Assembly (NCBI GenBank): GCA_020217165.1
Contig: JAIWOE010000055.1
Span: forward strand, 1 to 18,982
Source: Desulfovibrio sp.
GTDB taxonomy: Bacteria > Desulfobacterota > Desulfovibrionia > Desulfovibrionales > Desulfovibrionaceae
Direction of reading: 5' to 3'
Length of the DNA stretch: 18,982 bases
The notes under the pieces were generated by a model, which was not told the origin of the DNA, made no database searches, and saw only the letters and a program-made list of their open reading frames with translations. Position numbers and translations under genes: made by a program. Shown here one piece after another: positions 1 through 7,300 of this stretch. Each line of letters begins with the position of its first letter. Position 1 is the stretch's first letter.

Positions 1-1
1 T

Positions 2-1618
2 GCGGCTGCCCTCCCCCCGCCGCAGGCCCAGACCGAGGCCCCGCGCAAGGGAACGGAGCTGGAGGCCCACCGACACGCCCTGGAGCGGGAACGCCAGGAG
101 CTGGAGGCCCTTCGCAGACGCCTGGAGGAGGAACGTGCACTGGTGATGCAGCAAAAAGCCGAGCTGGCCCGCCTGCTGCGCCGTGTTACCGCCCTGCCCG
201 CGGCTTCCCAGCCCGCGGCCCTGCCCGATGTGGCCACCTTTGCCCCGGATGCGTCGGGCATCATCCAGGTGCAGTGCCCCGGGTGCGGCAGCCGCAAGGC
301 CCTCAAGGCTGCGGACGTGGCCACGGTTAAACAGCCGGCACGCATGAAATGCAAACAGTGCAACACGGCATTCTCGTGCCGGTTTTCCCTGGAGGCCCCT
401 ACCGGGGCCGGAGCCAGGGCCAGGGCCGCTCCTGCCCCGCGCTCCTTGCCGGAGGCTCAAGCCATTCCAACATTTTATGCCGACCTGGCCGGCAACGTCA
501 CCCTGGTGTGCCCCAGCTGCCACGCCGCCAACACCGTGGCCAGCGAGACCTTGCGCGGGGTGGAGCAGCCGGCTCGCATCCGGTGTGGCTCCTGCGATAC
601 CGCCTTCCCCTGTCGCCTCGTCCTGGGGCCGCCAGCTGCCGCGCCCAGGGGCAGCATTGCCAGCGCCCCTCCCAAAGCATCAACTGCAGCAGCCACCGCC
701 CTGGCAGCCAAGGCCGCCCCCCCCGGCATCCACGATCCTGAGGACACCGGTGACCCGGCCCTGACCATGCAGGCCGATGCCCTGGGTCGTTTTGCCAAGC
801 CACCGATACAACACCAGGAGCCCAGCGACACAACAGCCGAGTCCCCGTCCGGCGAATTCCATACGCGTTCGGATGAGGAGCTTTCCAAAACCATGTCTCC
901 GGAACGGCTCCAGGCCCTCTTTGCCGATCACACCGAGGAAGCCATGGCCCTGGCTGCCGTCTCCCTCAAGGGCGATGCCCTGGGCCGGTATTTCAAGGCG
1001 CCTCACGACGCAGAATTGTTTGTGGAAGACATGACGGCCACTCTTGAGGAGGATTCCTCTCCTTCCCAGGAGCCCTTGGAGCCCCTGGTGCCTGCCATTG
1101 TGGCGGATGTGCTGCCCGTCATGCCCTTTGAAACCGTGCCCGCCCCGGAAGGGGAAGACCCACCGACCTACTATGTGGATGAGAGCCGCCAAGTCATGGT
1201 CATATGTCCCAAATGCGAGCGAGGCCGCAACCTGGACTTTTCCTCCCACGCGGAGGTGGGGCCCGTCATCCGCACATGGTGCAAATGCGGAAATGCCTAC
1301 CACTGCCGGCTTGAATTTCGCCGCAACTATCGCAAAAAAGTAAACTTTCCTGGAAGTTTTTACGTGCCTGCCAACAATCTGCAAGGCGAGATGACCGTAA
1401 CAGACATCTCCCTGGGCGGTGTGGGGTTTACCTTGCCCGCGCCTTACGGCCTGCTGCCGGATACCATCATTGACCTGCATTTTACCCTTGACGACCTGAA
1501 AAAGACTCCCATCCAGCGCCGGGTGCGCGTACGTACCGTCAAGGGCTTGAGCGTGGGGAGCGAATTCCTGGAGCAGCGCGGGAGAGACAAGGACCTGGGC
1601 TACTACCTTATGCCCTGA
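2..1618 (+). CDS. Zinc-ribbon / PilZ domain protein (5' end outside window)
   Basis: Seen: the frame is open from base 2, so the true start lies upstream and 538 residues are visible. The first ~60 residues are Glu/Arg/Leu-rich and look like a coiled coil. Counting from the GTG at 143, three similar zinc-ribbon modules follow: C45xxC48...C70xxC73, C123xxC126...C148xxC151 and C355xxC358...C380xC382. Each ends in an Ala-Phe/Tyr-x-Cys-Arg turn. Low-complexity Pro/Ala-rich linkers separate them, and a short DALGR(F/Y) motif occurs twice (212-216, 278-282). The C-terminus (about 392-475) is a PilZ domain with the RxxxR motif at 393-397 and DISLGG at 421-426. Known: PilZ domains bind cyclic di-GMP and the modules resemble MJ0042-type ribbons. 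Inferred: a cytoplasmic c-di-GMP effector; the process it controls is not shown. It converges on the kinase gene with 21 nt between stop codons. Confidence 0.88.
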   Translation, partial: AAALPPPQAQTEAPRKGTELEAHRHALERERQELEALRRRLEEERALVMQQKAELARLLRRVTALPAASQPAALPDVATFAPDASGIIQVQCPGCGSRKALKAADVATVKQPARMKCKQCNTAFSCRFSLEAPTGAGARARAAPAPRSLPEAQAIPTFYADLAGNVTLVCPSCHAANTVASETLRGVEQPARIRCGSCDTAFPCRLVLGPPAAAPRGSIASAPPKASTAAATALAAKAAPPGIHDPEDTGDPALTMQADALGRFAKPPIQHQEPSDTTAESPSGEFHTRSDEELSKTMSPERLQALFADHTEEAMALAAVSLKGDALGRYFKAPHDAELFVEDMTATLEEDSSPSQEPLEPLVPAIVADVLPVMPFETVPAPEGEDPPTYYVDESRQVMVICPKCERGRNLDFSSHAEVGPVIRTWCKCGNAYHCRLEFRRNYRKKVNFPGSFYVPANNLQGEMTVTDISLGGVGFTLPAPYGLLPDTIIDLHFTLDDLKKTPIQRRVRVRTVKGLSVGSEFLEQRGRDKDLGYYLMP

Positions 1619-1639
1619 GCCTTGCGGGCCGGGGGCGCC

Positions 1640-3121
1640 TCAGGCAGATGGCTCCAGGGGAATGCATACCCTGCTGTTGGCGCCGCTGTCGTTGCCTCCC
1701 AGCTGAATGGTGCCCTTGAGCTGCTGCACCAGGGAATTGACCAGCTGCAACCCCAGGGAAGCCACGCGGTCAATATCCAGACCGGGCGGGTAGCCCCTGC
1801 CGTTGTCCCCAACTTCCAGCAACAGCTCGGCCTGGCCGGCCTTATTGGTCTGTTGAGACAGGCGAATGTGCACCCGACCGCCAAAGGTACCGCCACCTGT
1901 ATCACTGAAGGCATGCTTGAAAGAGTTGGAGGCCAGCTCGTTGATGATGAGCCCGCAGGGAATGGCCACATCCACATCCACGAACATGTCCGAGACATCC
2001 ACATCCACGTCGATTTCCCCCATGCCCCGGAAGGAACTCTTGACGTGGTTCACCAGACTCTGCACGTAGCCACCGAAGTCGATTTTGTTCAAGCTCTCGG
2101 ACTGGTACAACCGCTCATGGATAAGGGCCATGGACTTGACGCGGTTCTGGCTGTCGCGCAGGGCGTCGATGGTCTGCTCGTCCTTGAGGTAGCCGGACTG
2201 CAGGTTGAGCAGGCTGGAAACCACCTGCAGGTTGTTCTTTACCCGGTGGTGGATCTCCTTGAGGAGCACCTCCTTTTCTTTGAGGGAATTGGTCAGCCGG
2301 GCCTCGGCTTCCTTCCAGGCGGAAATGTCCCGCGCCACGCCCACAATGGCCATGTTCAGGCCTTTGTCATCATGAATCACGGACCGGGTCAGGGAGACGG
2401 GAAAGATGCGGCCATCCTTGCGTCGATGGTAGATTTCCCGCGCTGCGCCCCGGCTTTCGCCCTCCCCGCCGGTTCCGGTCGGAGCCACTTCCGCCCGCAG
2501 CAGCGCAATGCTCCGGCCCAGCACCTCGTCTTCCTTGTACCCGTAAATCTGGCAAAAGGCCTTGTTGACAAAGACGATGTGCTGGGCCGTGTTGGTAATG
2601 AACACGGCGTCCGTGATACTCATGAGGGCGTGGGTGAGCAACCGGTATTGCCGCTGTGCCTGATGCTGGCGCACGGCTCCCTCCACCGCCTGGGGAATGA
2701 GGGTGGGCCAGCGGCCGTGGACATCCTTGATGATGTAATCGAAGGCGCCATCCCGCATGGCACGTACGGCGGTGATCTCATTCCCTGTGGCCGTGGCCAG
2801 GATGACCGGCACGGCCACGGGAGCGCAGCGTTCGTGAATGGAGCCCCCCCCGTCTTCCGACCTCGGGCCTTCCAGGAGTTCAAAGACGTGGCCATCCGCA
2901 AGCAAGTGTTCACTGACCACCACATCCACATCGCACTCGCGCAGGAGCCGCCGGGCGTCCGCCAGGGAGCCGGCGGGATGCAGCTGGTAGGGCAGCAGGT
3001 TCACGTCCGCAAAATGCCGGAGGGCGTCTCGGGAGGCGGGGTCGCTGTCCAGATGAAGAATATGCAAGGGATGCTTCATGGGAACACGCAGGAAGGGACG
3101 GAACGGGACACCCTCAGGCAT
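1640..3121 (-). CDS. Hybrid sensor histidine kinase: receiver (Asp to Glu), PAS, HisKA_2, HATPase
   Basis: Seen: numbering from ATG 3121 (493 residues), a receiver-like domain covers about 18-150, PAS about 162-270, then a HisKA_2 dimerisation box with EIHHRVKNNLQ (His291). The ATPase domain has an N box (NELASNSFKH from 394) and G1 (DNGRGYP from 439). In the receiver, acidic residues D25/D27 and Lys132 are present but the phosphoacceptor position is Glu71, aligning with the usual D-x-x-LPDG. Known: HisKA_2 kinases are typical two-component kinases that often phosphorylate stand-alone response regulators. No transmembrane segment is visible, so a soluble kinase is likely. Start: ATG 3121 has AGAGGG upstream; a TTG at 3151 and an ATG at 3079, just before the receiver, are alternatives. 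No partner regulator lies beside it. Confidence 0.9.
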   Translation of the reverse strand: MPEGVPFRPFLRVPMKHPLHILHLDSDPASRDALRHFADVNLLPYQLHPAGSLADARRLLRECDVDVVVSEHLLADGHVFELLEGPRSEDGGGSIHERCAPVAVPVILATATGNEITAVRAMRDGAFDYIIKDVHGRWPTLIPQAVEGAVRQHQAQRQYRLLTHALMSITDAVFITNTAQHIVFVNKAFCQIYGYKEDEVLGRSIALLRAEVAPTGTGGEGESRGAAREIYHRRKDGRIFPVSLTRSVIHDDKGLNMAIVGVARDISAWKEAEARLTNSLKEKEVLLKEIHHRVKNNLQVVSSLLNLQSGYLKDEQTIDALRDSQNRVKSMALIHERLYQSESLNKIDFGGYVQSLVNHVKSSFRGMGEIDVDVDVSDMFVDVDVAIPCGLIINELASNSFKHAFSDTGGGTFGGRVHIRLSQQTNKAGQAELLLEVGDNGRGYPPGLDIDRVASLGLQLVNSLVQQLKGTIQLGGNDSGANSRVCIPLEPSA

Positions 3122-3295
3122 GGCCGCCCTCTGGACCGCCCCGCGCGGCAAGCTGGGTGCTCATGCAGTGGACTGGGACATGTGCGTCCTTCCGGGAAAA
3201 GCCGGCTCGTGGTGGGAACATGGAGTCCTCTGCCGGGTTGCAGTCGAACTCGTCCCTGCCTGGCGCTGCGGCGCGCTCGTCCATCATGGCATGCC

Positions 3296-3340
3296 TCCGT
3301 GCATGGCTCCGTACAAGGGTCCGTGCAAGGATCCGTTTGG
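3296..3340. repeat. Four imperfect 12-bp tandem units
   Basis: Between the kinase start and the deiminase stop, the unit TCCGTGCAAGGx is repeated at 3296-3307, 3308-3319, 3320-3331 and, truncated, 3332-3340, with one to three differences between units. The surrounding 3122-3356 gap (235 nt) holds no convincing gene. Confidence 0.6.
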
Positions 3341-3356
3341 TGCGGCGGTTGGCGAA

Positions 3357-4442
3357 TCACAGGCCAGGTGCAGGCTCCTCGTGGCTCAAGCAATGGATGG
3401 CTCCATAGCCGAGGATCAAGTCTCCGGCATGCACCCCCACCACCAGGCGGTCCGGGAACAACTCCGCCAGAATGCCCAGGGCCAAGTGATCCTTTGGGGA
3501 ATTGAAGGTCGGCACCAGGATGGTCCGGTTGAGGATGGCAAAATTGGCGTAGGAGGCCGGCAGCCGCCGCCCCTTGTAGACCAATGGATCCGGCATGGGC
3601 AGGGGCACCACCTGCAGGGTCGCGCCGTCCGGCAAGGAGATGCCTTGCAGGCGCTCCATGTTCTCCGCCAGGGGGCGGTAATTGACATCCGCCGGGTTGG
3701 ATTCCTGGGCCAGCACCACGGTGTGCGGCGTCACAAAACGGCAGAGGTCGTCCACATGGCCGTGGGTGTCGTCGCCGGCAATGCCGTGGCCCAGCCAGAT
3801 GGTCTGTTCAATACCCAGGTACTGGCGGAACAGGCCTTCGTAGTCCTGACGGGTAAAGCCGGGATTGCGCACCTGCACGGTGGGGTCCAGGTAGCATTCT
3901 TCCGTGGTCAGGAGCACGCCGCGGCCATTGGAGTCGATGCCACCGCCCTCCAGGGCCACATGCCTGCCGTTCCAGAGGGCTGGCACCAGGGTCCAGCCCC
4001 GGGCCTGGGCCAGGGCGGGGGGCACCTGGATGTCACGTTCGTGGTTGGGATACAAGGCCCATCCGGTAAAGCGGAAATGCACCGCCGTCAGGGAGCCGTC
4101 CTCCTGGCGGGCAAAGGTGGGCAGGTAGTCCCGGGCCCAGGCGCGGTCCGTGGGCAAATGGAAGAACTCCAGCCAGGGCGTGGCGTCTCCCTCCAGGGGG
4201 AGGGCCGGGTCCACCTCCACGCTGGCCAGCAGGGCGCGGACCTTGTGTTCCTGCTGCGGCCCCTGCACGATGAGACGCACCCGCTCACGTCCCGCGAGTA
4301 CGCGCAGCATTTCCGCATACACCCAGGGGATGCAGGCGGCCTTGGGCGAGTAATCCGCCGCGTTGTGGGGCCAGGTCATCCACAGGGCGTCCAGGGGATC
4401 GAACTCGGCAGGCATGCAGCCGGCCCGGAGCGTCTCAACCAC
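3357..4442 (-). CDS. Agmatine deiminase / peptidylarginine deiminase (PAD_porph) family enzyme
   Basis: Role: this guanidine-modifying family hydrolyses agmatine or arginine side chains to the carbamoyl/citrulline product plus ammonia. Seen (361 residues from GTG 4442): a RD-x-x-P motif (R104, D105), EGGG at 165, TTEEC, GHVDD with His229 and Asp231, LPASYxNF, and the nucleophile region GAIHCLSHE with Cys351. These match the family's catalytic Cys/His/Asp set in order and spacing. It departs from classical agmatine deiminases: RDYLP rather than RDxGP and GYGAIHC rather than GGGNIHC, so the substrate is uncertain. Start: GTG 4442 has GGAGG 6 nt upstream and overlaps the end of the lipoprotein gene by 8 nt, indicating translational coupling. 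Upstream in-frame Met codons lie inside the neighbour and were rejected. No signal peptide, so cytoplasmic. Confidence 0.88.
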   Translation of the reverse strand: MVETLRAGCMPAEFDPLDALWMTWPHNAADYSPKAACIPWVYAEMLRVLAGRERVRLIVQGPQQEHKVRALLASVEVDPALPLEGDATPWLEFFHLPTDRAWARDYLPTFARQEDGSLTAVHFRFTGWALYPNHERDIQVPPALAQARGWTLVPALWNGRHVALEGGGIDSNGRGVLLTTEECYLDPTVQVRNPGFTRQDYEGLFRQYLGIEQTIWLGHGIAGDDTHGHVDDLCRFVTPHTVVLAQESNPADVNYRPLAENMERLQGISLPDGATLQVVPLPMPDPLVYKGRRLPASYANFAILNRTILVPTFNSPKDHLALGILAELFPDRLVVGVHAGDLILGYGAIHCLSHEEPAPGL

Positions 4443-4794
4443 AGTTATCCTCCGCCGTGGCAGGTCCGAACTTGATGACGAGATTGTCTTCATGTTTGAT
4501 GAAATACCACACCCCCTTGCGCTGGGCATCCCGGGAGGAGGCGTCGCGCATGGGCAGTTGGTAGCACAGGTAGGTGATGCGGCCGGCAGCGCGGGTGGCG
4601 TCGGGGTCGCCCAGTTCCATGAGCACCTGCTGCTTGTTCATGCCCACGTGGAGACTGCGAAGGCCGTCCACCCGCCTGGGCCAGACATGGTCATGACGCG
4701 AGGCGCAACCAGCCGCGAAGGCCAACAGCAACAGCAAGGCCAGCAGGCGCCTGGGCACCCTGCCCGCCCCGAGGCACAGAGACACGCGAATCAT
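4435..4794 (-). CDS. Small lipoprotein with BamE/SmpA-like domain
   Basis: Seen (119 residues from ATG 4794): basic n-region, a Leu-rich hydrophobic stretch (17-28) and an AAGC lipobox giving lipidated Cys30. Then comes a compact domain with HVGMNKQQVLMELGDPD, the hallmark of the SmpA/OmlA (BamE) fold: a Gly-Met turn, helix and Gly-Asp-Pro. Known: BamE-like domains occur in outer-membrane assembly lipoproteins and in many unrelated small lipoproteins, so a Bam role is not implied. Start: ATG 4794 has AAGGA 9 nt upstream; an ATG at 4815 is possible but has no ribosome site. It lies 30 nt after the secreted-protein gene and its last codons overlap the deiminase start. Two extra cysteines (77, 118) could form a disulfide. 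Confidence 0.75.
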   Translation of the reverse strand: MIRVSLCLGAGRVPRRLLALLLLLAFAAGCASRHDHVWPRRVDGLRSLHVGMNKQQVLMELGDPDATRAAGRITYLCYQLPMRDASSRDAQRKGVWYFIKHEDNLVIKFGPATAEDNCG

Positions 4795-4824
4795 GTGCAA
4801 GCATCCTTGGAGCATAAGGTGAAA

Positions 4825-5853
4825 TTACCGCTTGCGGAGCACCGCGGGCCTGGCCTCGCCGGCGGGCATGGGGGTGTCCATTTCCGACATGTCTGGCGGG
4901 GCCGGCAGGTCAGCACCGGCCTTGTAGGCATCCCCCAGCTTGCAGCGGTTGATGAGTTCCTGCAGGCGTTGCTTGAGCACAAAGGCCTGCATGCCATCGG
5001 TGATGGTGGTGTGAAAGACGATTTCATTGCCGAAATGCTCGGACAACTGCGCCCCGCCGCGTTGCTGCTGGTACAGTACGGCATGCTTGGAATCGGATTT
5101 GAGCACAAAGGCAAAACCGCCGCCGTCCTGCCTGGTGTAGGTCACGTTGTAGGCGTCCAGTTCGTTCAGGCGGGCCGTCCGAAGAAAACGATATTCGTAC
5201 ATGCGCTTGGTTTCCACCAACAGGCAACCCTGCAGTTCCACCTGCTGCACATGGTCCTTGAGCATCTGCAAAAGCAGTTCGCGCTCCTTGCGACGGCTGG
5301 CCTCTGCGGCGATACGGCGGCCCTGGATGGTCTCGTCAAAATCCACGAACACGTAAGGCGCCGGGGAAAAGGCCTCGGGCCCGGCGGCCAGGACCACTAT
5401 ATCCCGCACGGCCTCCAACGCCAGCTGCAGCTGGGCCTGCTGCTGCCGGGCGGCACGCTGCTCCGCCAGGGCGGCATCAAGGTGCTCCAGGGATGCCGGC
5501 GGAATGGCCGCCGGGGCAGGAGATGGGCCGGGAGAGGGCTTCGGCGCTGCGGAAGGGGCAGCCTCTGCCGAAGGTGGCGACTGGGGGGGCGACTGGGGAC
5601 GGGGCGCCCGGGGCGATTCCGTGGCAGTGCCGGTGGAAGCACGAGGCTTCGGGGCAGCGGGCGGGGCCGTTGCCTGAGGCCGTGCAGACGGAGCCTGCTG
5701 CTGCGGGGATTTGGGGACAATCTGAATGGTGAACTGCGGTTCCTCGCCACCAGGAGCCGCCGCGTGCGCCGGCAATGTCCACACCGGCAGCCTCAGCCCC
5801 AGCGCCATCGCGCCCACCGCCAGCATTGTCATCCACGTCCCACGCCATCGCAT
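4825..5853 (-). CDS. Secreted Pro/Ala-rich protein of unknown function
   Basis: Family not recognised. Seen (342 residues from ATG 5853): a signal peptide of about 31 residues (Arg-rich start, hydrophobic core, cleavage after Ala-His-Ala), a Pro/Ala/Ser-rich segment of roughly 80 residues, a Gln/Ala/Glu-rich helix likely to be a coiled coil, and a globular C-terminal domain of mixed composition with few cysteines, ending in a Pro-rich tail. The layout suggests a periplasmic or envelope protein whose Pro-rich linker spans a distance. Start: ATG 5853 has AAGGGG 7 nt upstream and agrees with the promoter at 5927-5955; an ATG at 5925 would lie upstream of the predicted transcript start. It is the first gene of the unit 5853 to 3357. 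Confidence 0.72.
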   Translation of the reverse strand: MRWRGTWMTMLAVGAMALGLRLPVWTLPAHAAAPGGEEPQFTIQIVPKSPQQQAPSARPQATAPPAAPKPRASTGTATESPRAPRPQSPPQSPPSAEAAPSAAPKPSPGPSPAPAAIPPASLEHLDAALAEQRAARQQQAQLQLALEAVRDIVVLAAGPEAFSPAPYVFVDFDETIQGRRIAAEASRRKERELLLQMLKDHVQQVELQGCLLVETKRMYEYRFLRTARLNELDAYNVTYTRQDGGGFAFVLKSDSKHAVLYQQQRGGAQLSEHFGNEIVFHTTITDGMQAFVLKQRLQELINRCKLGDAYKAGADLPAPPDMSEMDTPMPAGEARPAVLRKR

Positions 5854-5926
5854 GCCATAACCCCTTGCACCAGTTGCACCACCAGCCCCGGCTGCTGCGC
5901 CGGCCACGCCGTCATGATCCATCATA

Positions 5927-5955
5927 CCTATAGCGCGAGGCCAGGCTTCTGGCAA
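5927..5955 (-). promoter_or_regulatory. Candidate sigma-70 promoter for the secreted-protein unit
   Basis: On the minus strand a -35 TTGCCA (5950-5955) and -10 TATAGG (5927-5932) are separated by exactly 17 bp. Predicted transcription would begin near 5920, upstream of the ATG at 5853. Confidence 0.45.
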
Positions 5956-6044
5956 TGGCTGGAACGATTTGCCAGACGCCGGGGCATCAGGTAGAGGCCA
6001 GTTGTAACGAGGCAAAAATAACACCATTGCGGAGGATTGCTTCT

Positions 6045-6551
6045 ATGGATCGCAAAGGATTTGGACCGCGCGTGGGCGCCGCCATCCTGGACTTCCTGAT
6101 CGTACTCGTGGGCGCAGGAATCATATCCTTTTTCTTCAGCGCCACCCTGGGAGCCCTGCTGGGCGGGGCCTTGGCCGGCCCGGCCGGCGGCGTGGCTGGC
6201 GGCGCAGCTGGAGCATATTACCTCACCGCCGTGCTTTTTTCCGTGCTCGTCTTTTGCTATGGCCTGATCGAAGCCTTTACCGGGGCCTCTCCGGGCAAAC
6301 GGATGATCGGTATCATCATCCGCAAGGCCAATGGTCGGCCCGCCCCCCTGGGCACCCTGCTGCTGCGGTATCTTCTCAAGAACGCCGGCAGCGCCCTGGC
6401 CTGTGTGGCCACGGTGACGGGCAGCGGCATGGTGGACAGCCTGAGCCGGCTGGCCGCTGCAGCCATCACCCTGGGATTCCTGCTGACCCTCGGCGAATCC
6501 CGCCAGGCCCTGCACGACCATATCGCCGGTACCGCCGTGTACGGCAGATAG
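6045..6551 (+). CDS. RDD family membrane protein
   Basis: Seen (168 residues): the RDD-family signature begins with R9 and D16 in the first hydrophobic helix and continues with GASPGKRMIGI (80-90) and a C-terminal RQALHDHIAGTAV (153-165). Three to four hydrophobic segments are visible: about 12-32, 36-76 (Gly/Ala-rich, probably a re-entrant or second helix plus a third), and 115-150. Known: RDD proteins are small polytopic inner-membrane proteins of mostly unknown function, some linked to ion exchange. Start: ATG 6045 has CGGAGGA 8 nt upstream; the frame is open further up to 5955 but that part overlaps the divergent promoter. It is probably monocistronic. Confidence 0.85.
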   Translation: MDRKGFGPRVGAAILDFLIVLVGAGIISFFFSATLGALLGGALAGPAGGVAGGAAGAYYLTAVLFSVLVFCYGLIEAFTGASPGKRMIGIIIRKANGRPAPLGTLLLRYLLKNAGSALACVATVTGSGMVDSLSRLAAAAITLGFLLTLGESRQALHDHIAGTAVYGR

Positions 6552-6619
6552 GTATTTACTTTGCTGTTCCAGGGAGTTGCAGCGACGTTTGCCTTCCAGG
6601 CCCGGGGCTTGTTTTTTTT

Positions 6620-6648
6620 TGGACAATCGCCGAAAAACCCCTTATACG
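6620..6648 (+). promoter_or_regulatory. Candidate sigma-70 promoter of the RsbRD-N/dsrMKJOP operon
   Basis: A -35 TGGACA (6620-6625, 5/6 to consensus), a 17-bp spacer and a -10 TATACG (6643-6648, 4/6) lie 78 nt before the first operon gene. It directly follows a run of nine T. No other good promoter is seen before dsrM. Confidence 0.5.
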
Positions 6649-6726
6649 AGATGCCACGCCGGCTAGGGCTGGTGCAATGCGCCCAAGCCCTTCCCCTGGC
6701 ACCCCCAACGTGCACGAGACATCGCC

Positions 6727-7272
6727 ATGTCATTTCTTGCTTTGCTACGATCCGACCGAGAAGGCATCGCCATTGCCTGGCGCGATGCCATCTATTCCAC
6801 ATATCCTTTCGACACGGCAGGTTTTTTGCGGAAAGGCCAGGACGAATTCAAGAACCCCGTGGGGGTGCGCACCGATGCTGCCGTGCAAGCCCTCGTGAAA
6901 CACCTGTTGGAAGAGACGGTGCTGGATGATGTGGCCCTGGATGCCGCCCTGGACGAACTGGTGCGCATTCGCGCCGTGCAGGACTTTACACCAGGCAAGG
7001 CCATTGGCGCACTGTTCCTTATCAAAGGCATTGTGCGCCAGCGTCTGCCCAAGCTGGGTAAATTGAAGGACCATGCAGAGGCCGTGTTGCGTTTCGAATC
7101 GAAAGTGGATAGCGTGGCGCTCCGCGCATTTGACATATATGTCAAATGCAGAACGCAGTTGTATGAAATGCGCCTGAAAGAGATAAAGAACAGACATGCA
7201 ATGCTTTTTCGTCACGCCGGCCTGACTGCCGACGCGGCGGCGGAAGAAACCCCGGATTCTGATCAACAGTAA
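6727..7272 (+). CDS. RsbRD N-terminal domain-type protein upstream of dsrM
   Basis: Seen: 181 residues, mostly helical, with no signal peptide, membrane segment or C-terminal STAS domain. The region 1-155 resembles the RsbT co-antagonist RsbRD N-terminal fold: an early WxxxIYxxYP-like element (W18-P27), a central FTPGKAIGALFLIKGIVRQ helix (87-105) and an acidic Gln/Asp tail. Known: in RsbR paralogues this domain senses stimuli in stressosomes, and stand-alone copies next to dsrM occur in Desulfovibrio genomes. Inferred: a redox or metabolite sensor, or an accessory of the Dsr complex; the ligand is unknown. Start: ATG 6727, with only a weak GAG-type ribosome site. It ends 28 nt before dsrM and is likely cotranscribed. 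The last ~50 codons are AT-richer and contain a perfect 24-bp palindrome. Confidence 0.72.
   Translation: MSFLALLRSDREGIAIAWRDAIYSTYPFDTAGFLRKGQDEFKNPVGVRTDAAVQALVKHLLEETVLDDVALDAALDELVRIRAVQDFTPGKAIGALFLIKGIVRQRLPKLGKLKDHAEAVLRFESKVDSVALRAFDIYVKCRTQLYEMRLKEIKNRHAMLFRHAGLTADAAAEETPDSDQQ
7126..7149. promoter_or_regulatory. 24-bp perfect palindrome within the RsbRD-N gene
   Basis: The half-site GCATTTGACATA (7126-7137) is followed immediately by its exact reverse complement (7138-7149). It falls exactly on codons 134-141 and includes the ATA codon. It is a candidate operator or RNA hairpin 151 nt before dsrM. The palindrome is certain; its function is inferred. Confidence 0.45.
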
Positions 7273-7300
7273 TCCTCAACAGGAAGCGAGGTGACGCTAC

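Noticed and set aside
1613..1644. Inverted repeat CCTGAG/CTCAGG between the convergent stop codons
   Set aside because: Short stem, an 18-20-nt loop and no T tract in either direction; not enough for a terminator.
3076..3393. Minus-strand open frame with a Thr-Asp/Glu-Pro-Cys repeat
   Set aside because: The peptide repeat merely translates the 12-bp tandem DNA repeat; the frame overlaps the kinase and deiminase ends and has no ribosome site.
1622..3505. Long open frame of over 600 codons on the plus strand
   Set aside because: It is antisense to the histidine kinase, whose domains and motifs are clear; the plus-strand product has no coherent family features. High GC makes such shadow frames common.
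5969..5981. TTGCCAGACGCCG, also found at 17292-17304, about 80 nt before two plus-strand genes
   Set aside because: One or more 13-base matches are expected by chance in a window this size, and the matching -10 elements are poor.
4363..5994. Plus-strand open frame of over 500 codons
   Set aside because: It is antisense to the lipoprotein and secreted-protein genes and becomes an Arg/Gly-rich low-complexity product opposite their Pro/Ala-rich coding.
6596..6620. T9 run after a GC-rich stretch, resembling a terminator for the RDD gene
   Set aside because: Only about three base pairs can form with an acceptable loop, so the stem is too weak to call; the T run also merges into the dsr promoter candidate.
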